Shown piece after piece: positions 26,494-35,266 of a stretch of 64,000 nucleotides of DNA. The notes beneath the pieces were generated by a model. The model saw only the letters and a list, made by a program, of their open reading frames with translations, ran no database searches and was not told where the DNA came from. The stretch lies in assembly GCF_951801035.1 (NCBI RefSeq), contig NZ_CATOKT010000006.1. One strand, 5' to 3'. Every line of letters starts with the position of its first letter. The first letter of the stretch is position 1. The translations under genes and the position numbers were made by a program. This DNA is from Adlercreutzia sp910585575 (lineage in GTDB: Bacteria > Actinomycetota > Coriobacteriia > Coriobacteriales > Eggerthellaceae).

Positions 26494-26865
26494 TACCACA
26501 CTCCCATTCCTTCTTCCAGGCAAGTCGCCGCACCCTTGCAATTCTACAGATATTAAATCTACAGGCATTGTCCCAAATTGTTGAGGAAGTATGTCACATT
26601 TGTAAAAAATGCAGCTAACGGCGTAACCAACGATGCAAAGATGCCTCCTAGAACCCTGACGACCTAATTCGCTCTTTGATGCCGACACGCCAATGGACCA
26701 TCCTCCAACCGGACGCCATGCAAGTGAGTCATTCTCCAACCAGGACTATCTCTGCCTTACCGAACACACCGTTATCCACTATTCGCGCAACCACGACGAT
26801 CCAGCCACCGCGTCCATCCGCCTCCTTCACTTCACTTCACACCAACCAGCGCCCACACTCCCGCA
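26494..26865. other. Intergenic region between the DUF285 gene and gdhA
   Basis: This ~370-bp stretch has lower GC at its left side and should hold the DUF285 promoter (AT-rich TTTAATAT near 26552), but no -35/-10 pair stands out. The right part is pyrimidine-rich on the plus strand (CTTCACTTCACTTCAC). Open frames here only run into the antisense of gdhA. No RNA gene was recognised. Confidence 0.4.
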
Positions 26866-26899
26866 AACAAAATGAGCCGCCGCCCGAAGGCGACGGCTC
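26866..26899 (-). terminator. Terminator of gdhA
   Basis: On the minus strand the 11-bp stem GAGCCGTCGCC / GGCGGCGGCTC (one U-G pair) with loop TTCG is followed by ATTTTGTTT. It lies 30 bases after the gdhA stop. Confidence 0.85.
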
Positions 26900-26930
26900 T
26901 TCTAAAAAGCGCGTTTTCTGTTGCAGGAAC

Positions 26931-28262
26931 TTACACGATACCCTCGGCCATCATGGCGTCGGCCACCTTCTCGAAGCCGGCGATGTTGGCGCCCATGACG
27001 TAGTTGCCCTCATGGCCGTAGCGCTTGGCGGCGTCGTCGATGGCATGGTAGATACTCACCATAATGCCGTTGAGCTTCGCGTCCACCTCTTCGAAGGTCC
27101 AGGACAGACGCTCGGAGTTCTGGGACATTTCCAGACCGGAGGTGGCCACGCCGCCGGCGTTGGCCGCCTTGCCGGGGAAGAACACCACGCCGTTCTCCTG
27201 CAGGTACTCGGTGGCCTCCAGGGTGGTGGGCATGTTGGCGCCCTCGGCCAGGATCTTGCAGCCGTTCTTCACCAGGTTCTGCACGTCCTCCATGTGCACC
27301 TCGTTCTGGGTGGCGCAGGGCAGCGCGATGTCGCAGGGGGTAACCCACACGCCGCGGCCCTCGTGGTACTCCACGCCCTCGCGGCGCTTCGCGTACTCGG
27401 TGAGGCGAGCGCGCTCCACTTCCTTCACCTGCTTGAGCAGAGCCACGTCGATGCCGTTGGGATCGTACACCCAGCCGGTGGAGTCGGACACGGTAACCAC
27501 CTTGGCGCCCAGCTGCTGAGCCTTCTGGGTGGCGTAGATGGCCACGTTACCGGAGCCGGAAATGCACACGGTCTTGCCCTCGAAGGAGTCGTCGTGGCAC
27601 TTCAGGTACTCCTGCACCAGGTACACCAGGCCGTAGCCGGTGGCCTCGGTGCGGGCCAGGGAGCCGCCGAAGGACAGGCCCTTGCCGGTCAGCACGCCCT
27701 CGAACACGTTCTTGATCTTCTTGTACTGGCCGAACATGAAGCCGATCTCACGGCCGCCCACGCCGATGTCACCGGCGGGAACGTCAGTGTCGGCGCCAAT
27801 GTGGCGCTGCAGCTCGGTCATAAAGGCCTGGCAGAAGCGCATGACCTCCATGTCGGACTTGCCCTTCGGGTCGAAGTCGCAGCCGCCCTTGCCGCCACCC
27901 ATGGGCAGCGTGGTCAGGCTGTTCTTGAAGATCTGCTCGAAGCCCAGGAACTTGATGATGCCCAGGTTCACGGACGGATGGAAGCGCAGGCCGCCCTTGT
28001 AGGGGCCGATAGCGCTGTTGAACTGCACGCGGAAGCCGCGGTTCACCTGCACCTTGCCGTTGTCGTCGACCCACGGCACGCGGAACATGATGACGCGCTC
28101 GGGCTCTACAATGCGCTCCAGGAGGCTGGCAGCCTCGTACTCGGGATGGGCCTCGATGACCGGCTCGAGGGACTGCAGTACCTCGGTGACGGCCTGGATG
28201 AACTCGGGCTGCTCGGCGTTCTTCGCCTTAACCTGCTCGATGACGTTGTCGACGTAACTCAA
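26931..28262 (-). CDS. gdhA: NADP-type glutamate dehydrogenase
   Basis: A 443-residue hexameric-type glutamate dehydrogenase, forming glutamate from 2-oxoglutarate, ammonia and NAD(P)H. Hallmarks: YKGGLRFHPSVN, the catalytic-lysine loop LPMGGGKGG, PAGDIGVGGREIGFMFGQYK, and the Rossmann SGSGNVAIYA. Length and N-terminus (SYVDNVIEQV) match the bacterial anabolic class. The start is TTG at 28262, six bases after TAGGAGGTC; an in-frame ATG-like start further upstream would add an unrelated 16-residue leader. Coenzyme preference cannot be read safely. Single gene between its own promoter and terminator. Confidence 0.95.
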   Translation of the reverse strand: MSYVDNVIEQVKAKNAEQPEFIQAVTEVLQSLEPVIEAHPEYEAASLLERIVEPERVIMFRVPWVDDNGKVQVNRGFRVQFNSAIGPYKGGLRFHPSVNLGIIKFLGFEQIFKNSLTTLPMGGGKGGCDFDPKGKSDMEVMRFCQAFMTELQRHIGADTDVPAGDIGVGGREIGFMFGQYKKIKNVFEGVLTGKGLSFGGSLARTEATGYGLVYLVQEYLKCHDDSFEGKTVCISGSGNVAIYATQKAQQLGAKVVTVSDSTGWVYDPNGIDVALLKQVKEVERARLTEYAKRREGVEYHEGRGVWVTPCDIALPCATQNEVHMEDVQNLVKNGCKILAEGANMPTTLEATEYLQENGVVFFPGKAANAGGVATSGLEMSQNSERLSWTFEEVDAKLNGIMVSIYHAIDDAAKRYGHEGNYVMGANIAGFEKVADAMMAEGIV

Positions 28263-28331
28263 TGCGGACCTCCTAGTTGCTCGGACGGCGAAAACCGTCG
28301 CATCCTGCACGACGTCCCGTGCGTTGCGGCC

Positions 28332-28337
28332 ATTATA
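28332..28337 (-). promoter_or_regulatory. Probable -10 element of gdhA
   Basis: On the minus strand a perfect TATAAT lies ~70 bp before the TTG start; the -35 is weak. The predicted leader contains a small hairpin GACGG / CCGTC (28286-28301) just before the ribosome site. Confidence 0.5.
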
Positions 28338-28470
28338 AGACGGCGATTTTCGAATCGATGACTTATTAACTGACCAGAAACAAAAGGAGAAACAAGGGGG
28401 TGAAACGAGCGGCTAACGGAACACGGGAGACTTCATTGAGCGAAAAGAGGCCGATCAGATAGGTGATGAG

Positions 28471-28510
28471 CGAACAACAAAAGCCCGGCTGGACAACCAA
28501 CCGGGCTTTT
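28471..28510 (-). terminator. Terminator of the second DUF285 gene
   Basis: AAAAGCCCGG (28479-28488) and CCGGGCTTTT (28501-28510) form a 10-bp stem with a 12-nt loop. On the minus strand TTTTGTTGTTC follows. It lies 24 bases past the stop codon. Confidence 0.88.
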
Positions 28511-28534
28511 CGGAAGGAACGGTGCGTGCGGAAA

Positions 28535-30172
28535 TTACTTAACGACCACCTTCACCGTAACAGTCTTCGATCCAGCCTTATAGCTGCTGTTACCCGCAGC
28601 CGTCGCCTTGATCTTCACCTTGTAGGTACCCTTTTTGGTACCCTTCGAAAGCGTAATCTTGCCCGTCTTCTCATTGACCTTGAACTTCTTAGCCGCTTTC
28701 TGCGTGCTGACGTTCTTGTACGTCACCTTACCCTTGGCCTTCTTCACCGTCACCGTCTTCGAAAGCGCAACGGCCTTCTTCTTCAACGTCTTTGCCTTGG
28801 CCTTTTTAGCATTGGCTTTGACGGTCATGGGCTGCTTAGCGCGCTTGGCAATGGTAAAGTACGCATAGCAACTACTGCTGTAGTTCCCCTTACCGGCTAT
28901 GTAGACCATCGCCGTGCCAACTTTTTTATTTGAGTAGTACTTAACGGTGAAATCGCGGCCAGCTTTCAGCGTCTTGCCACCCACTTTAACCGTGGGTACC
29001 GGTTTGAGAGCTTTGCCCGTGTAGTCTTGAATGGGGATTTTAGCCACATTCGAGCTGCTGATAGAAAGCGGGTAGATGGTAAACGTCTCGGTTGCCGTTC
29101 CTCCATAGTTGCCCATACCCTTGATGGTCACCGTAGCTTTTCCAGCGTTCACATTGCTGGAATAGGAGACGGTATAGTCCTTCCCCTGTTTGAGGGGTGT
29201 GTCGTAACTCAGTTTTACCGACACGGCCGGCTTGATGGCACTGCCCGTGTAATCAAAGTAGTACTTCGACAGCGATGTTGTAAGGTTGGCAACCGAATAA
29301 CCGCGCTGCGCTTTATACGTGTCAGCTTTAAAGGAAGGGATACTCGACGAAGCGTAGGCAGCTCCCGATGCACCGACCCACTTCCCCGTAGCGCCCTCGA
29401 TATAGTAGCGATCCGGAGTCGGCAACAGCGTGCGCACGTTACCGTTCGCCCCCACCTTCACCGTGGCAAGCTTGCCCCAGTCGCTTGGGAACATAGAGGT
29501 GGCATCCAACACGTTGCGCATATCGAAAGACGAAATGTCGAGCGTCGCAAGCTCATTGCAGCTTGCAAACATATAGGACATATCGGTAGCTTTTGACGTG
29601 TTGAAAGACGACACGTTAACCGATGTCAAAGCGTCACAGCTCGAGAACATATGCGAGAAATTAGTGACATTGGCGGTATTGAAATTACTTAAATTCAGGG
29701 TCTTCAACTTGTCGCAACCAGTAAACATATAGGACATATCGTGAACCTGTGACGTATCCAGTTTTGCTAGATCTACGCTCTCAAGGTTCTCGAGATACCA
29801 AAACCAACAATCCATGTTGTGAGGGCTCATCGGGTCGCGGACCACCACTTTTGTGATATCCAAATTCGTCCAACTTGCACTCCAGCAGGTACACCATTCA
29901 TCAGGATTCTGGCTATCGCAAATAACTTCATCGTGCTCTTCCGCCAAAGTGCCGTAGCGGGCATCTGGCGTATTATCGTTCTGGAACACCAGCGTGTACG
30001 TGTAGCTTCCCGGATTCTTGTAGATCATCGCATAAGGGCCTTTGCTGTCATCAGCCCATGCCTTGTCGTAATCGAGCACTGCCGCAAAAAGCCCGACAAC
30101 GCACAACAGCATCGTCACAGCAAACAGCAAACCGCGGTTTTTTTCTTGATGCTCTTCGTTTGCCTTCTCCAT
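28535..30172 (-). CDS. Secreted DUF285 (BspA-like) surface protein, second copy
   Basis: A 545-residue exported protein with a signal-like helix (LLFAVTMLLCVVGLFAAVL) ending near residue 41. DUF285 repeats follow (MFTGCDKLKTLNLSNFNTAN, MFSSCDALTSVNVSSFNTSK, MFASCNELATLDISSFDMRN). Then the spacer GKWVGASGAAYA and two beta-sandwich repeats (YTVSYSSNVNAGKATVTIKG and FTVKYYSNKKVGTAMVYIAG), as in the first copy. The end is a Lys-rich Ig-like domain with no sorting signal. It shares the design of the protein at 24757 but has a different C-terminal module. GGGAGATG precedes the ATG. A palindrome (30234-30248) upstream also occurs before the neighbouring lipoprotein gene. Confidence 0.85.
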   Translation of the reverse strand: MEKANEEHQEKNRGLLFAVTMLLCVVGLFAAVLDYDKAWADDSKGPYAMIYKNPGSYTYTLVFQNDNTPDARYGTLAEEHDEVICDSQNPDEWCTCWSASWTNLDITKVVVRDPMSPHNMDCWFWYLENLESVDLAKLDTSQVHDMSYMFTGCDKLKTLNLSNFNTANVTNFSHMFSSCDALTSVNVSSFNTSKATDMSYMFASCNELATLDISSFDMRNVLDATSMFPSDWGKLATVKVGANGNVRTLLPTPDRYYIEGATGKWVGASGAAYASSSIPSFKADTYKAQRGYSVANLTTSLSKYYFDYTGSAIKPAVSVKLSYDTPLKQGKDYTVSYSSNVNAGKATVTIKGMGNYGGTATETFTIYPLSISSSNVAKIPIQDYTGKALKPVPTVKVGGKTLKAGRDFTVKYYSNKKVGTAMVYIAGKGNYSSSCYAYFTIAKRAKQPMTVKANAKKAKAKTLKKKAVALSKTVTVKKAKGKVTYKNVSTQKAAKKFKVNEKTGKITLSKGTKKGTYKVKIKATAAGNSSYKAGSKTVTVKVVVK

Positions 30173-30222
30173 ACATCTCCCTTTCGTCTCTCAAATATCT
30201 CTTTGATTATCGGCGTAGCATC

Positions 30223-30234
30223 ATGAAATTTCAT
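30223..30234. promoter_or_regulatory. Perfect palindrome ATGAAATTTCAT upstream of the second DUF285 gene
   Basis: A 12-bp perfect palindrome that abuts the TTAGC-N5-GCTAA element. It lies about 50 bp before the start codon, in the likely promoter zone (GATAAT near 30207 on the minus strand). Operator role is inferred. Confidence 0.4.
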
Positions 30235-30248
30235 TAGCTGTCAGCTAA
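30234..30248. promoter_or_regulatory. TTAGC-N5-GCTAA palindrome, copy 1
   Basis: TTAGCTGTCAGCTAA is a perfect 7-bp inverted repeat around one base. The same TTAGC-N5-GCTAA pattern lies at 31046-31060 before the lipoprotein gene. Both are near a small XRE repressor gene, so a common operator is plausible. Confidence 0.45.
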
Positions 30249-30254
30249 CAATAG

Positions 30255-31031
30255 CTAGTTATCGATCGTAATTTCGGCCGCAAAAAGCGCAGGCAACGTG
30301 ATGGTTTGCCCCAACGTTGCCTCATAGGAGTAAAGACCTACGCAGTCGCCATAGACGGTAACGACATCGTCTTCGAGGATTCGCTCCTTCTTCAAAGCCG
30401 GATCGTAGCCTACGATCACTACGTCGTCGTAGGTATCTTTGGTGCCGAGACGAATCATATTCTCTTCTTCGCCCTCGATCACCTGCAGCACAGTGCCGCT
30501 AAATTTAATCTTTTTACCCACATAGTCATCGGGGTTTCGCGCAATCTTTTCGTACTTCACCGACTTGTAGCTATCAGGGTTGAATTTCTCGACAAGCTTT
30601 TCTCGAGCAGCATTCAAGTTGACAATGGCGCTGTCTACCTGATTCTGTGTTTTGTCCTCAGCCTTCGCGACCTTCCTTGCTTCTTTCAGCGCCGCTTTAA
30701 ACTCCTTGAAGGTGTCCTTCGTATAGGATGCGGAGTCAAGTTGAGAGCACTCTTCGATAAGCGCATTGAGCGATTCTTTATCCACAGGCTCCGGCTCATC
30801 TAGTTCCTCAGAAGAAGGATCGTCCGTCGAGTCGACTGGCTCCGTCGCATCATTGGCGCCCTGCTCTTCTGCCAAAGGGGAAGCCGCGGGCTACGCGGCC
30901 GAAGGTTCGCCATTGCTTGTCGAGACGCAGCCAGCGAGAAGCGCTGCGCACAAGAGCGCCGTAAACACCATGCCAGCCAAAGCTAGGCCATGAAAGCCAT
31001 GCTTTACGAAGTCGATACCGTTACCCATCAT
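30255..31031 (-). pseudogene. Lipoprotein with OB-fold-like domain, split by an in-frame TAG
   Basis: One reading frame runs from ATGATG at 31031/31028 (GGAGG upstream) to the stop at 30255 but is cut by TAG at 30891-30893. The first 45 codons encode a lipoprotein signal with lipobox LLAGC (Cys34) and end GEPSAA. The second part, 211 codons in the same frame, starts PAASPLAEEQ. It holds an acidic Pro/Glu linker, a helical region (about 70-130) and an OB-fold, tRNA_anti-like domain (YVGKKIKFSGTVLQV, RILEDDVVTVYGDCVG). Codons on both sides are undamaged, so the stop may be a recent nonsense mutation, a sequencing error, or a read-through site. A TTG at 30875 could restart translation but would give a protein without a signal. 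Confidence 0.7.
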
Positions 31032-31045
31032 AGAACCTCCCTACC

Positions 31046-31060
31046 TTAGCCACTAGCTAA
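31046..31060. promoter_or_regulatory. TTAGC-N5-GCTAA palindrome, copy 2
   Basis: TTAGCCACTAGCTAA lies 15 bp upstream of the lipoprotein start and downstream of its predicted -10 (TATAAG with TG one base before, minus strand, 31080-31085). It matches copy 1 at 30234. Confidence 0.45.
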
Positions 31061-31104
31061 GAAACTGACAAAATTGTTTCTTATAGCATACATTGCATTA
31101 TAAG
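31059..31104. promoter_or_regulatory. Overlapping divergent promoters with AAGAAAC-N10-GTTTCTT inverted repeat
   Basis: AAGAAAC (31059-31065) and GTTTCTT (31076-31082) form a 7-bp inverted repeat. It overlaps the extended -10 of the lipoprotein gene (minus strand) and the plausible -35 TTGTTT (31074-31079) of the XRE gene, whose -10 would be TTATAA (31098-31103). An XRE dimer bound here could shut off both genes. Confidence 0.4.
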
Positions 31105-31125
31105 CGAGCGCCTAGGCTTTCGCCT

Positions 31126-31356
31126 ATGGAAAAGACTGCTATCAGAAACAAAGTTGGCATGCGTGTAAAAGCCCTGCGCCGCGAGCAAGGCATCACGCAG
31201 GAAAAGTTCGCACTGATGACGGGCATCAACCGCAGCTACCTGGCCGACATTGAGAAGGGGAACCGGAATTTCGGCTTCGACACCCTCGAGCGCATTGTGA
31301 CGGGTTTCGGCATCACCTACGCGGAATTCTTCGCCGACATCGAGGCACAAGGCTAG
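31126..31356 (+). CDS. Small XRE-family transcriptional regulator
   Basis: A 76-residue single-domain Cro/C1-type helix-turn-helix: VGMRVKALRREQGITQEKFA, then LMTGINRSYLADIEKGNRN and FDTLERIVTGFGI. It has no sensor or oligomerisation domain. The ATG at 31126 is chosen because the domain begins right after it; no clear ribosome site is seen. Divergent from the split lipoprotein gene, with palindromes between them. Probable role: local repressor of the lipoprotein and perhaps the DUF285 gene. Related stand-alone XRE proteins also control mobile elements, but none is visible here. Confidence 0.85.
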   Translation: MEKTAIRNKVGMRVKALRREQGITQEKFALMTGINRSYLADIEKGNRNFGFDTLERIVTGFGITYAEFFADIEAQG

Positions 31357-31405
31357 CCAACCCACGGGCGAAAGCACGCGTCAACTCCCGCTGCTCGGCA
31401 CTCCC

Positions 31406-32134
31406 CTACAGCGACGAGTACACCTTGGAGGACGGCACGTTCAGGGCCGTCAGCAGCAAGACGCCTACCTGCTCTTTCTCGGGGGCGTAAATGATTAAGG
31501 CGCCGCCTTCCCCCTCGGAGGTCTCCCCTGCCGGCGCCTGCGAGTCGTCAGCGACGATAACCGCCTGGAAACCTTCGGTGGTAGCCAGACAGGAAAGGCG
31601 CGGCACCAGGCACACGAAGGATTCCGCTCCGAGCTCGGACAGTTGTTCCCGCAGATCAGCGAGGCGCTTTTTCGTGGCGTAGTAGTCCACGGCCACCACC
31701 CCGATCTTGCGGTCGCCGGCGCGAAGCACAACGGGGTCGGCATAGCGCTTCAAATCATCCAAGTCGAGCGTGATGACGCCCGAGCCCTTCTCTTCGTAGG
31801 AAGACCGCACGTCCGAGGCGTACACGGGACGCTCGATCATATCAAGCGGCAGCCGCGAGAGCTCGGCCGCTACCATGGCGCCGATGGTCTCGGGCTCCTT
31901 GTTCTCTTCGTCATTGGGGTCCACCGCCGGACGCAGCGCATCGAGCGGATCGTAGGTGCCGTCATAGACGATGGTGGTATAGCCCTGCATCTGGCCGAAC
32001 ACGTCATCAACCGCCGAGGCCGCCACATTCCACGAGCGACCTGTTTCAAAGTAGCGCAAAAGCACGGCGCCCCCGAGGATAACCAGGAGGGCGAACACCA
32101 GAAGGGCTACTTTTTCGCGGGTTCGTTTCTTCAT
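31406..32134 (-). CDS. Membrane-anchored hypothetical protein
   Basis: A 242-residue protein with an N-terminal signal anchor (VALLVFALLVILGGAVLL) and an extracytoplasmic domain that contains TTIVYDGTYD, a mid segment GVITLDLDDLKRYADPVVLR, and IGVVAVDYYATKKRLADLRE. The alternation of hydrophobic beta strands and Asp turns looks alpha/beta, perhaps related to the phosphoesterase-like CapA group, but no metal-binding motif is complete, so I leave it unassigned. A TATAAT on the minus strand (32146-32151) ends only 11 bases before the ATG, which would give a very short leader. Confidence 0.75.
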   Translation of the reverse strand: MKKRTREKVALLVFALLVILGGAVLLRYFETGRSWNVAASAVDDVFGQMQGYTTIVYDGTYDPLDALRPAVDPNDEENKEPETIGAMVAAELSRLPLDMIERPVYASDVRSSYEEKGSGVITLDLDDLKRYADPVVLRAGDRKIGVVAVDYYATKKRLADLREQLSELGAESFVCLVPRLSCLATTEGFQAVIVADDSQAPAGETSEGEGGALIIYAPEKEQVGVLLLTALNVPSSKVYSSL

Positions 32135-32145
32135 GCTTCCCGCTA

Positions 32146-32151
32146 TTATAC
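32146..32151 (-). promoter_or_regulatory. TATAAT just upstream of the membrane-anchored hypothetical
   Basis: A consensus -10 on the minus strand, 11 bases from the ATG, with no good -35. Transcription would begin about 4 bases before the start codon. GGGAAG lies between and could serve as ribosome site only if the transcript starts earlier. Confidence 0.4.
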
Positions 32152-32152
32152 C

Positions 32153-32184
32153 GTGGCCCCGCCCCCGACTGGGGACAGGGCCAC
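32153..32184 (-). terminator. Hairpin after uvrA
   Basis: GTGGCCC and GGGCCAC pair, with an inner CCCC / GGGG stem, making an interrupted hairpin 36 bases after the uvrA stop on the minus strand. There is no U-run. Confidence 0.4.
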
Positions 32185-32220
32185 AGCTTCACTATTTCCT
32201 TGGGAAGAAGTGCCGCGCTG

Positions 32221-35145
32221 CTACTCCGCCAGCTCCATTACCGGCTGTTTGGCAGCTTCCAGCATGCGCTTCACAAAGTGCCCCGTGAAGGAGCCCTCCA
32301 CCTCGGCCACCTCCTCGGGCGTGCCCTGGGCGATAATCTGACCGCCTCGGTCGCCGCCCTCGGGGCCCAGATCGATGATGTGGTCAGCGCACTTGATGAC
32401 GTCCAGATTGTGCTCGATGACCAGCACGGTGTTGCCGGCGTCCACCAAGCGCTCGAGCACCTCAAGCAGCTGGCGCACGTCCTCGAAGTGCAGGCCCGTG
32501 GTGGGCTCGTCGAGGATGTAGAAGGTCTTGCCGCTCTGGCGCTTCTGCAGCTCGCTGGCAAGCTTCACGCGCTGGGCCTCGCCGCCGGAAAGCGTGGTGG
32601 CCGGCTGCCCCAGGCGCACGTAACCCAGGCCCACGTCGTAGAGCGTCTGCAGCTTGCGCTTGATGCCCGGGATGTTCTCGAAGAAGGCCAGGGCATCTTC
32701 CACGGTCATGTCGAGCACCTGGGCGATGTTCTTGCCGCGGTAGGTGACCTGCAGCGTCTCGCGGTTGTAGCGCTCGCCGTTGCACACCTCGCAGGGCACG
32801 TAGACGTCGGGCAGGAAGTGCATCTCGATCTTGATTTGGCCATCGCCCTTGCAGGCCTCGCAGCGGCCGCCGCTCACGTTGAACGAGAAGCGCCCCGGCG
32901 AGTAGCCGCGCGCCTTGGACTCGCTCGTGCTGGCGAACAGGGCGCGGATGTCGTCCCACAAGCCGATATAGGTGGCCGGATTCGAGCGCGGGGTGCGGCC
33001 GATGGGGCTCTGGTCAATGTTGATGACCTTGTCGAGCTTGTCGAGGCCCGTAATTTTGCGGTAGGGCCCCGTACGGCGATGCGCGTGGTTCAAGCGGTTG
33101 GCCAGAGCCGGCGCCAGCGTATCGGTGACCAGCGACGACTTGCCCGAACCCGACACGCCCGTGACCACCGTCAGCGTGCCGATAGGCACTTCCAAGGTGA
33201 CGTTCTGCAGGTTGTTCTCGGTGGCGCCCGTCATCTTGAGCGAGCCGCGACCGGGCTTGCGGCGCTCGGCCGGCACCGCGATGCGGCGGCGCCCCGACAA
33301 ATAGTCGGCCGTGATGGAGCCCTTGGTGGCCATGACCTCGGCCGGCGTGCCCGCCGCAATGACCTCGCCGCCGTGCTCGCCGGCGCGCGGACCCATGTCC
33401 ACCACGAAGTCGGCAGCGCGGATGGTGTCCTCGTCGTGCTCCACCACTACCACGGTGTTGCCCAGATCGCGCAGGCGCTCCAAGGTGGCGATGAGACGCT
33501 CGTTATCGCGCTGATGCAGGCCGATGGAGGGCTCGTCCAAGATGTAGAGCACGCCCATGAGGCCGGCGCCGATCTGCGTGGCCAGGCGAATACGCTGGGC
33601 CTCGCCGCCCGACAGCGTAGCCGTGGCGCGCTCGAGCGTCAGGTAGTCCAGGCCCACATCCACCAAAAAGCGCAGGCGCTCGCGAATCTCCTTCACAATA
33701 GGCAGCGCGATAACGGCCGCCTGCCCCTTGAAGTTCAGCCCCTCGAAGAAGCGCAGGGAGTCGGCTGCCGACATCTCGGTGACGTCGTGAATAGAGCAGT
33801 CGTTTACCGTCACGGCCAGAATCTCGGGCTTCAGGCGCTTGCCGCCGCAGGTCTCGCAGGGCACTGTGGCGAAGTAGGCGCCCAGCTTCTCGCGCTGGGC
33901 GTCGGACTGGGCCTCGGTGTAGCGGCGCTTCACCGCCGCCAGCGCGCCCTCCCACTCGATGTACCAGTAGGTATCGCGACCGTCCACCGTGCGGTAATCG
34001 ACGCGCACTTTCTCTTTCCCCAAGCCGTTCAACAGGGCCTTCTGGGCTTTCTTCGGCATGTCCTCCCACGGCGTGGAAGAATCGACGCCCATGTGCTTGG
34101 CCACGGCCCGCAGCACCTGGGGATAGTAGTTGCCGCTCTTGAACGGCGCGATGACGCCTTCGTCCAGCGACAGCGAGGGATCGGGCACCACCAGCGAGGG
34201 GTCCACCTCGTCGCGACTGCCAATGCCCAGGCAGTCGGGGCAGGCGCCGTAGGGCGCGTTGAAGGAGAAGTCGCGCGGCTGCAGCTCGTCCATGGAGTGA
34301 CCGTGCTCCGGACACGCCAAGGCCAGCGAGAACAAGTGCTCGCCCTCGCCCAGGCCGCCCGTGGCGCCCGACGAGGTGCCGCCAACGGCGCCCAGCGGCT
34401 TGCCGTCGGGGCCGAGCACCTGCACGAGCACGCGGCCCTCGGCCAAACGGGTGGCCAGCTCCACTGCCTCGGCAATGCGGCTGGTAGCCGACTCCTTCAG
34501 CGTAACGCGGTCCACCACCACGTCGATGAAGTGCTTGATCTTCTTGTTGAGCGTAATGGGCTCGCCGGTGAGCTTCACGATCTCGCCGTCGATGCGCACG
34601 CGGGAGAAGCCCTCTTTCTGCAGATCGGCGAAGAGCTTCGTGAACTCGCCCTTGCGCCCGGCCACCACGGGAGCCAAGATGATGGCCTTGGTGGCCTCGC
34701 CCTGGGCATCGTTGCCCAGGCGCAGAATTTCATCGGTTACCTGGTCGGTGGTTTGCTTCTTGATCTCGCGACCGCACTCGGGGCAATGGGGAATGCCCAC
34801 GCGGGCAAACAGAAGACGCAGGTAGTCGTAGATTTCTGTGGTAGTACCCACCGTGGAGCGCGGGTTTTTCGAGGTGGTTTTCTGGTCGATGGACACCGCC
34901 GGCGACAGGCCGTCGATGGAGTCCAGGTCGGGCTTCGACATTTGCCCCAGGAACATGCGCGCATAGCTGGAGAGGCTCTCCACATAGCGACGCTGGCCCT
35001 CGGCATACATGGTGTCGAAGGCAAGGCTCGACTTGCCCGAGCCAGAAAGACCGGTGATGACCACCAGTTGATCGCGGGGAATGGTAAGGTCGATGTCCTT
35101 CAGGTTGTGCTCGCGGGCGCCCTTAATGACAATTTCATTGGCCAT
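32221..35145 (-). CDS. uvrA: UvrABC excinuclease subunit A
   Basis: A 974-residue UvrA, the damage-sensing ATPase of nucleotide excision repair. It has two ABC ATPase units with Walker A GLSGSGKSSLAF near the N-terminus and GVSGSGKSSLVTD in the second half, and signature motifs LSGGEAQRIRLA and LSGGEAQRVKLA. Zinc-finger cysteines CPDCLGIG and CETCGGKRL, then CEACKGDG and CEVCNG, are present. Length is normal. A LexA-like box 122-135 bp upstream and a TACAAT -10 (35229-35234) suggest SOS control. uvrB and uvrC are not in the window. Confidence 0.97.
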   Translation of the reverse strand: MANEIVIKGAREHNLKDIDLTIPRDQLVVITGLSGSGKSSLAFDTMYAEGQRRYVESLSSYARMFLGQMSKPDLDSIDGLSPAVSIDQKTTSKNPRSTVGTTTEIYDYLRLLFARVGIPHCPECGREIKKQTTDQVTDEILRLGNDAQGEATKAIILAPVVAGRKGEFTKLFADLQKEGFSRVRIDGEIVKLTGEPITLNKKIKHFIDVVVDRVTLKESATSRIAEAVELATRLAEGRVLVQVLGPDGKPLGAVGGTSSGATGGLGEGEHLFSLALACPEHGHSMDELQPRDFSFNAPYGACPDCLGIGSRDEVDPSLVVPDPSLSLDEGVIAPFKSGNYYPQVLRAVAKHMGVDSSTPWEDMPKKAQKALLNGLGKEKVRVDYRTVDGRDTYWYIEWEGALAAVKRRYTEAQSDAQREKLGAYFATVPCETCGGKRLKPEILAVTVNDCSIHDVTEMSAADSLRFFEGLNFKGQAAVIALPIVKEIRERLRFLVDVGLDYLTLERATATLSGGEAQRIRLATQIGAGLMGVLYILDEPSIGLHQRDNERLIATLERLRDLGNTVVVVEHDEDTIRAADFVVDMGPRAGEHGGEVIAAGTPAEVMATKGSITADYLSGRRRIAVPAERRKPGRGSLKMTGATENNLQNVTLEVPIGTLTVVTGVSGSGKSSLVTDTLAPALANRLNHAHRRTGPYRKITGLDKLDKVINIDQSPIGRTPRSNPATYIGLWDDIRALFASTSESKARGYSPGRFSFNVSGGRCEACKGDGQIKIEMHFLPDVYVPCEVCNGERYNRETLQVTYRGKNIAQVLDMTVEDALAFFENIPGIKRKLQTLYDVGLGYVRLGQPATTLSGGEAQRVKLASELQKRQSGKTFYILDEPTTGLHFEDVRQLLEVLERLVDAGNTVLVIEHNLDVIKCADHIIDLGPEGGDRGGQIIAQGTPEEVAEVEGSFTGHFVKRMLEAAKQPVMELAE

Positions 35146-35266
35146 AATGTGCTGTTGTTCCCTCTCAGACGTAAAGCAACGGACGCCAGAAAGGCCGCCC
35201 GTTGCCCAAATACTTGTTTCGCCTGCGTATTGTAGCGAGAACCGTCGCGAAAGGCCATCAATTTAG

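Noticed and set aside
32200..35235. A 1011-codon plus-strand frame opposite uvrA
   Set aside because: Shadow of codon bias in uvrA; no motif, no start signal.
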